Assembly (NCBI GenBank): GCA_022573485.1
Contig: JACZTW010000089.1
Location: 1 to 12,259, forward strand
Reading direction: 5' to 3'
Length of the DNA: 12,259 nt
Source of the DNA: Planctomycetota bacterium
Lineage (GTDB): Bacteria > Planctomycetota > Phycisphaerae > UBA1845 > CAIVHJ01
Within the stretch, counting starts at the first letter, position 1; every line of letters begins with the position of its first letter. Below, one piece after another: positions 8,439 to 12,259 of the stretch. The notes under the pieces are model-generated. The model saw nothing but the letters and a program-made list of their open reading frames with translations, was not told where the DNA came from and made no database searches. Both the position numbers and the translations under genes were made by a program.

Positions 8439-8561
8439 GCACCCGTTCCGTTTCCCTTTGAAAAGCGCGATCGCTGATTTGACCGCCGCCCTATGGCGGA
8501 CGCTTCAGGCAAACAGTTCCCGGTTCGCTCGGCCACTTTTAATTGAGGGCATTTCGGCAGG
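8439..8561 (+). other. tssM-tagF intergenic spacer (123 nt) with a small hairpin
   Basis: No ORF with coding character fits here. The spacer holds a single GCGATCGC octamer (8467-8474) and a 5-bp hairpin, CCGCC-CTAT-GGCGG (8486-8499), with no T-tract. It probably does not terminate transcription, so tagF is likely cotranscribed with tssM. The gap is long for tightly coupled genes. Confidence 0.5.
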
Positions 8562-9587
8562 ATGAGCCCACTCAAGCGAATCATTGATCGCCTCACCGGC
8601 CAGAGCGCGCCGGATCCCAAGGAGCGCCAACTTCGCGCGTTCGGCAAGTTGCCGGTCAGCCGAGAGTTCCTGCAACTCGAAGCCGGGCAGGGTTCGGGCA
8701 AGGTCGTTCAGGACTGGATCAAGGCGGGACACGAGAGCTGGATCACCCGCGCAGAAGCCAGGAAAAGGGGCCAAATCGCCCCGTTCTGCTATTTCGTGGA
8801 GATCCCCGACTCAAAGAGCCTGGTGGCGCTGGGGTGCATTTGGAACAGTTACGATGGTGCCTCGCCGCCACGGATGTTTCCGTTCACGTTTTTCCTGACC
8901 CAGCCCGCGACGGCCCAAAATAACTGGGTCGGGCAGTATCTCATCTGCGAGAACTATTGGAGGCAGCTCGGTAGCCTCTATGAGCCGGCGACCCGGGGCG
9001 ACGTCAGAATCCAGGATTTGCGCGAGCACGAGCTGCAACCGATCGATGCTCTGTCTGATGCGACAGAGGCAATGGCAGAAGAAGCAGCACAGATTGAACT
9101 CGGTCATTGGCTTGAATCGTTGCTCCCGAATGTGCGCTGCGACAAACCGCTGGAGTACCTCGCTTTTCTGGAATCGCGGCTTGATGGCTGGCGACGACAA
9201 GCCCTCGGTTCAGGGTTAGCCCTCCGGCTGCCCCTCAGCAGAACAATCGCCTATCGCGTACAAGTGGCGGCTTGGCTGTGCTGGCTCTCGACGCAAATCG
9301 GTCAATGCAATACTCCTTTGACCGGCCTGTTCGTCCCGCAGGAAGTTGCAGAGGCGGAGCCGGTCTTGACATTTGTTACCGGACCGATCTGCGAAATGGA
9401 CTTTCAGTTTCTGACCACGGATGCCCGCAGCCACGATCATGTTGAGGATGCAACGTGCTACAAGGCTCCGCCTGAGAGCCCTTTAAGTGACCGCCATACG
9501 CACCTACACTCGATCCTGTCCTCCGGGGGGTCGATATGGGATTGGGCCAACCTGAGAAGCAATAGCTCGCCAGTCGGCGCTGCTTGA
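8562..9587 (+). CDS. tagF: TagF, T6SS post-translational repressor family protein
   Basis: TagF family proteins restrain T6SS assembly after translation; in Pseudomonas, TagF acts by binding Fha. The 341-aa product carries the family N-terminal signature: FGKLPVSREF (27-36; family form GKLPxxgDF), then VQDWIKAG (49-56; 'lq.WL..g'), then IWNSYDGASPPRMFPFTFF (93-111; 'l.pS.DrvGR.FPlt'). The second half keeps the TagF-like block LALRLPLSRTIAYRVQVAAW and the later aromatic segment. It is longer than stand-alone Pseudomonas TagF, yet shows no PppA phosphatase domain such as is fused to TagF in Agrobacterium. No signal peptide or membrane helix is seen, so it is cytoplasmic. The ATG is preceded by GGCAGG abutting the start and by GAGGG at 8545-8549, 12 nt upstream; neither is ideally spaced. 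It appears to be the last gene of the T6SS run in this window. Confidence 0.88.
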   Translation: MSPLKRIIDRLTGQSAPDPKERQLRAFGKLPVSREFLQLEAGQGSGKVVQDWIKAGHESWITRAEARKRGQIAPFCYFVEIPDSKSLVALGCIWNSYDGASPPRMFPFTFFLTQPATAQNNWVGQYLICENYWRQLGSLYEPATRGDVRIQDLREHELQPIDALSDATEAMAEEAAQIELGHWLESLLPNVRCDKPLEYLAFLESRLDGWRRQALGSGLALRLPLSRTIAYRVQVAAWLCWLSTQIGQCNTPLTGLFVPQEVAEAEPVLTFVTGPICEMDFQFLTTDARSHDHVEDATCYKAPPESPLSDRHTHLHSILSSGGSIWDWANLRSNSSPVGAA

Positions 9588-9613
9588 CCGCTCGATTCTG
9601 GGCAGTATTACCC

Positions 9614-9654
9614 GTGTGGGGTGGGGGAAACTGGGCAATTTCCCACCACCGCAC
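9614..9654 (+). terminator. Imperfect hairpin downstream of tagF, possible T6SS operon end
   Basis: The left arm (9614-9630) and right arm (9639-9654) can form about 15 pairs with two small bulges. The inner stem GGGAAA/TTTCCC closes an 8-nt loop, followed by TGG/CCA and GTGTGG/CCGCAC with one G-U pair. It begins 26 nt after the tagF stop. There is no T-tract after it, so it is not a classical intrinsic terminator. It could stabilise the 3' end or work with Rho. Confidence 0.4.
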
Positions 9655-9907
9655 AATTCATGCCAGCAATCCGCCTCGTCCGATAACTTGATCCCTCACT
9701 CCTGAATGGCGTTGGCCATTTCCGTTGGCGCTGCGCTGAGTACGCGGCTCGAGCCTGGATTATTCCCGCCTGATCGCTTCCAATACATACTCCAGAATAT
9801 TCTTCAGTCGGGACAGAATTCCATAGTGTTCAGAGGGTTCCGGTTGGCGGGACGACTTGATTCACGCTCGCATACTGAAGCACTCAACTAAACATAACTC
9901 ATTTATT

Positions 9908-9913
9908 AAGGAG
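9908..9913 (+). promoter_or_regulatory. Strong Shine-Dalgarno for the exported-protein gene
   Basis: AAGGAG lies 8 nt upstream of the ATG at 9922, within an otherwise AT-rich leader (9888-9909). It fixes the start codon and is clearly stronger than the sites before the T6SS genes, which suggests higher translation of this gene. Confidence 0.8.
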
Positions 9914-9921
9914 AGGTTACA

Positions 9922-12168
9922 ATGATTCGAGCCCATCTCGGCAGGCGACTCGTGATTGCAGTCGCGCTTCTTTGCCCGCTCTCCAGCAGCTTGGCCATCG
10001 CGGGCGATGCTGATGACGTCTACTATCAGGCTTATTTCCTCGAGCAAGAGAAAGGAGACTTCGCAGCAGCCGCGAAACTCTATTCGCAAGTGGCAGCGTC
10101 AAAGGATGTTGACGCGGGCTTGCGGTCGCAGGCCCGAGTACGTCTGGCCGCTTGTCGTGAGGAGATCGCCAGCTCCGACCTGCTACGGCTCATGCCGCCG
10201 GATGCGCTGGCCTACGCTGAATTGAACCGACCCGGTGAACAGGTTGCCCGATTGCTCAAATCGCTGGGGCTGCTGGCGGGAGATCAGCCGGAACTGAAAG
10301 CGGGGGCCGGGCGACGCATCGCCGTGAGCCCCGTGCTCATCAAAGAACTCCTTGGGCTTCGCGGCGCGGCGGTGGCGATCACTGGGTTTGATCCCAGCAG
10401 CGAAATGCCAACGGGCGTCGCCGTGATCAACCCCGGCAATCTCCAGGTTCTTCGCGGCATTGTGGAATCCGCGCTGCCCGCCGCCGCCGAAACGGTCGAA
10501 CCGACGAGAGGCCGGCAGACCTTCTTCATTCCCGATGCCCGTCTTTACGTCTGCCTTACGTCACGTCTGATCATTGCCAGCCCCGATCGCAGTGAGATTG
10601 ATAATGTTCTCGGGCGGCTGGACGGCACCGTGAAGGAATCGCTGGCCACGGTTCAGGACTTGCCGGAGGTCTTCGCCCAACGCGATGATTCGATGGTGTT
10701 TTTCTGCCTAAATGCGAAAAAGATTGTCCCCCTGCTCAGCAAGACGTTCGGCATGGGGGACGACTTGGCGCAGGCACGGGCGATCCTCGATCTCGACAGC
10801 CTGCGGTGGGTCACAGGCCGGGCCGGCGTGAATGACGACGGCGTGTTCATCGAGTTGGCGGCACGCATGGACGCGGGCCACCACAACCTGGCCTACAATC
10901 TCGCACGTACGCCGCCGATTTCGCCCGAGACCTTCGCCAGTGTGCCGAAAGGCGCGGCGGCGTTTGTGGCCGGGGCTTTGAGCGAGCCCGGAACGCAATA
11001 CCGCAGACCCTCCGAAGAGGGAGCCGGCCGGCCAACCGTCACTGGATTGGACATTGGGCGTGAGATCTTTGCCAACGTCAAGGACTTCGCGATCTTCGCG
11101 CTGCCGCCAAAGGGCGACGGGCGCTCGGAAGGTCCGCCGATCCCCGATGTGGCGGCGGTGATTCGCGTCCATGATTCGAGCAGGTCCGAAGCACTGTGGA
11201 CGCAGATCCTCGGCATCGCCAGCATGGCGGCCGGGGCCCCGGCGAGCGACGGCAAGACCGTGAAGATCGGCGGGATTGATGCGACTGCCTATCAGTTTCC
11301 GCCGGGCGTGACGATTCTCGTCGGAACCAATGACGACAAGCTGTTCATCGCCACCACGCGTGAAGCCCTTCGCCGGGCCGGGGCTGCGGGCAAGAAGGGC
11401 GGCTCAATTCTGAGCGACAAAGCCTTTGCAGCCAGTCTGGCGAGCCTCGACGGGACCACCAGCAAAGCGGCGTTCATCAATCCCGGACGCTGTTTGCAGA
11501 TCGCCCGCCAATTTATGAGCGAAGGCGAGCGGGATAAAACCGAGCCGTTCGTGGACCTGCTGAGCCGGACGATCGTAGCCGTACGGACCAACGAATCCGA
11601 GCAGGAACTCCGCATCACCGCGCAAATAAGCGGTCTGCCGGACATCGGACCCTTGGTTTCCGGTTTGATTGAACGGGAGGGACGGAGGCACTCAGGACAA
11701 CACGAATCTCGTTCGGCGCGGCACTCCGGCGAGCGGGATAACGCGGTCGAGGTCGTCACCCACTTGATCCCCGATCGTGACGACCCGCAAGATGCCCGGC
11801 GGAGGTTCGAGGATCTTGCGCGGGATCCCAAAAACCGAGAGGCAGCGCTGAAAATCGGCGAGCGTTTCGCGAAAAGCATCTCAAACAACCCGCGAGACTT
11901 GAACAACTTCGCCTGGGGCTTGCTGACCAACGATGACTACCGCAATCAATTCGATGCCCTCGCACTTCGCCTGGCCCAGCAGGCCTGCGAGCAGACCGAC
12001 TACAAGAGTTGGGCCTTGCTGGATACGCTGGCATTGGCCAACTTTCGCGCAGGCCACATTGACAGCGCGATCGAGTACCAAAATAAGGCCGTCGCGCTCC
12101 AGGGCGGAGACAATGATGAACTAAACGAATCACTTGCTCGGTATGAGGCCAACAAAAACGGCCTTTGA
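9922..12168 (+). CDS. Exported TPR-containing protein of unknown function (748 aa)
   Basis: The N-terminus is a classical Sec signal peptide: basic MIRAHLGRR, a hydrophobic core, and likely cleavage after AIA (25-27). No lipobox is present. A TPR-like helical pair follows (about 31-82, with EKGDFAAAAKLYSQV), then the segment LMPPDALAYAELNRPGEQ, a phrase resembling large secreted planctomycete proteins of unknown function. The middle (about 110-580) looks like repeated alpha/beta units with phrases such as GVAVINPGN and TILVGTNDDKLFIATT, recalling DUF3352-like folds; this is an impression only. A basic Ser/His/Arg-rich linker (about 587-605, with two RHSG motifs) leads to a C-terminal TPR region (LNNFAWGLL at 660; SWALLDTLALANFRAGHIDSAI). 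The gene lies 334 nt after tagF behind a hairpin and has its own strong ribosome site, so it is probably a separate unit. A link to the T6SS is not shown. Confidence 0.85.
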   Translation: MIRAHLGRRLVIAVALLCPLSSSLAIAGDADDVYYQAYFLEQEKGDFAAAAKLYSQVAASKDVDAGLRSQARVRLAACREEIASSDLLRLMPPDALAYAELNRPGEQVARLLKSLGLLAGDQPELKAGAGRRIAVSPVLIKELLGLRGAAVAITGFDPSSEMPTGVAVINPGNLQVLRGIVESALPAAAETVEPTRGRQTFFIPDARLYVCLTSRLIIASPDRSEIDNVLGRLDGTVKESLATVQDLPEVFAQRDDSMVFFCLNAKKIVPLLSKTFGMGDDLAQARAILDLDSLRWVTGRAGVNDDGVFIELAARMDAGHHNLAYNLARTPPISPETFASVPKGAAAFVAGALSEPGTQYRRPSEEGAGRPTVTGLDIGREIFANVKDFAIFALPPKGDGRSEGPPIPDVAAVIRVHDSSRSEALWTQILGIASMAAGAPASDGKTVKIGGIDATAYQFPPGVTILVGTNDDKLFIATTREALRRAGAAGKKGGSILSDKAFAASLASLDGTTSKAAFINPGRCLQIARQFMSEGERDKTEPFVDLLSRTIVAVRTNESEQELRITAQISGLPDIGPLVSGLIEREGRRHSGQHESRSARHSGERDNAVEVVTHLIPDRDDPQDARRRFEDLARDPKNREAALKIGERFAKSISNNPRDLNNFAWGLLTNDDYRNQFDALALRLAQQACEQTDYKSWALLDTLALANFRAGHIDSAIEYQNKAVALQGGDNDELNESLARYEANKNGL

Positions 12169-12258
12169 GCCACGCACATCCTGGCTTGGCCCTCAGACTC
12201 AGGCGCCCACAGTCGGAACATCAGTTCCGTCGGTGGGCGTCTCTTTGCGTGGCGGCTC
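12167..12258 (+). repeat. Nested inverted repeat after the exported-protein gene, possible terminator or structured RNA
   Basis: Three nested pairings are visible. The outer is CCACGCA (12170-12176) with TGCGTGG (12246-12252), extendable by GAG/CTC (12167-12169 with 12256-12258) across a 3-nt bulge. The middle is AGGCGCCCAC (12201-12210) with GTGGGCGTCT (12233-12242), 10 pairs with one G-U. The inner is CGGAAC (12214-12219) with GTTCCG (12224-12229) around an ATCA loop. The middle-inner hairpin followed by CTCTTTG resembles a weak intrinsic terminator. The outer arm overlaps the stop codon of the preceding gene. Confidence 0.6.
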
Positions 12259-12259
12259 C

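Larger units (their letters stand above)
9588..9921 (+). other. Non-coding gap between tagF and the exported-protein gene
   Basis: This 334-nt gap contains an imperfect hairpin near its left end and an AT-rich leader with a strong ribosome site at its right end. Between them is a perfect 10-bp palindrome, AGAATATTCT (9794-9803), that could be an operator but has no second copy nearby. A TTGATT (9857-9862) could be a -35 element, but no well-spaced -10 follows, so no promoter is called. A 61-codon open frame (9706-9891) lacks a ribosome site and recognisable content. The drop in coding character and the hairpin suggest a transcription-unit boundary. Confidence 0.55.

Noticed and set aside
8467..8474. 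GCGATCGC as a HIP1 element
   Set aside because: I noticed only one copy of the octamer; one copy in GC-rich DNA is not evidence of iteration.
9706..9891. 61-codon plus-strand frame in the gap after tagF
   Set aside because: No ribosome site before its ATG, no recognisable domain, and it lies in a stretch without coding character.
9857..9900. Sigma-70 promoter upstream of the 748-aa gene
   Set aside because: TTGATT is present, but CATACT and CATAAC lie at wrong spacings (8 and about 30 nt), so no promoter is called.
9922..9990. Lipoprotein signal at Cys18 of the exported protein
   Set aside because: The residues before Cys18 (ALL) do not fit a lipobox, which needs a small residue at -1. A signal peptidase I site after AIA fits better.
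11230..11243. Perfect palindrome GCCGGGGCCCCGGC in the exported-protein gene
   Set aside because: A single copy within GC-rich coding sequence reading as ordinary Ala/Gly/Pro codons; probably chance.

Overview
This roughly 12.3 kb, GC-rich window from a Gram-negative-type (diderm) bacterium carries part of a type VI secretion system (T6SS) locus followed by a separately transcribed gene for a large exported protein. The organism looks like a member of the Planctomycetota, at moderate confidence. The reasons are the diverged T6SS proteins, a heptanucleotide repeat array between genes, and a secreted TPR protein whose wording ('LMPPDALAYAELNRPGEQ') resembles planctomycete proteins as I remember them. 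No rRNA or other taxonomic marker is present, so a related GC-rich phylum cannot be excluded.

Layout, all on the + strand. (1) 3-2447: the C-terminal part of a larger protein cut by the left edge. It has a charged cytoplasmic segment, one membrane helix, a long extracytoplasmic region with an internal duplication, and a degenerate formylglycine-generating-enzyme (FGE/SUMF1-like) domain at the C-terminus. (2) 2599-3228: a 209-aa protein that looks like a diverged stand-alone version of the C-terminal domain of T6SS FHA proteins (TagH/Fha). (3) 3268-3987: TssL (DotU), tail-anchored. (4) 3988-4060: heptanucleotide tandem repeats in the TssL-TssM gap. (5) 4092-8438: TssM (IcmF), 1448 aa, with intact P-loop NTPase motifs. 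(6) 8562-9587: TagF, the T6SS post-translational repressor. (7) 9588-9921: a non-coding gap with an imperfect hairpin just after tagF and a strong Shine-Dalgarno at its end. (8) 9922-12168: a 748-aa exported protein with TPR-like ends and a middle I cannot assign. (9) 12167-12258: a nested inverted repeat running almost to the window edge.

How the genes fit together. TssL and TssM form the inner-membrane core of the T6SS envelope complex. TagF and an Fha-like protein belong, in well-studied bacteria, to the threonine phosphorylation pathway that switches T6SS assembly on and off. The FGE-like domain of the first protein recalls TagR, the FGE-related extracytoplasmic protein that promotes PpkA kinase activity in Pseudomonas. 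The most interesting reading of the window is therefore an inner-membrane and signalling module in which a TagR-like sensor domain is fused through a membrane helix to a cytoplasmic part lying upstream, possibly a PpkA-type kinase. That part is outside the window and is inference. TssJ, TssK, the sheath genes and ClpV are not in the window. The 748-aa protein is probably not in the same operon.
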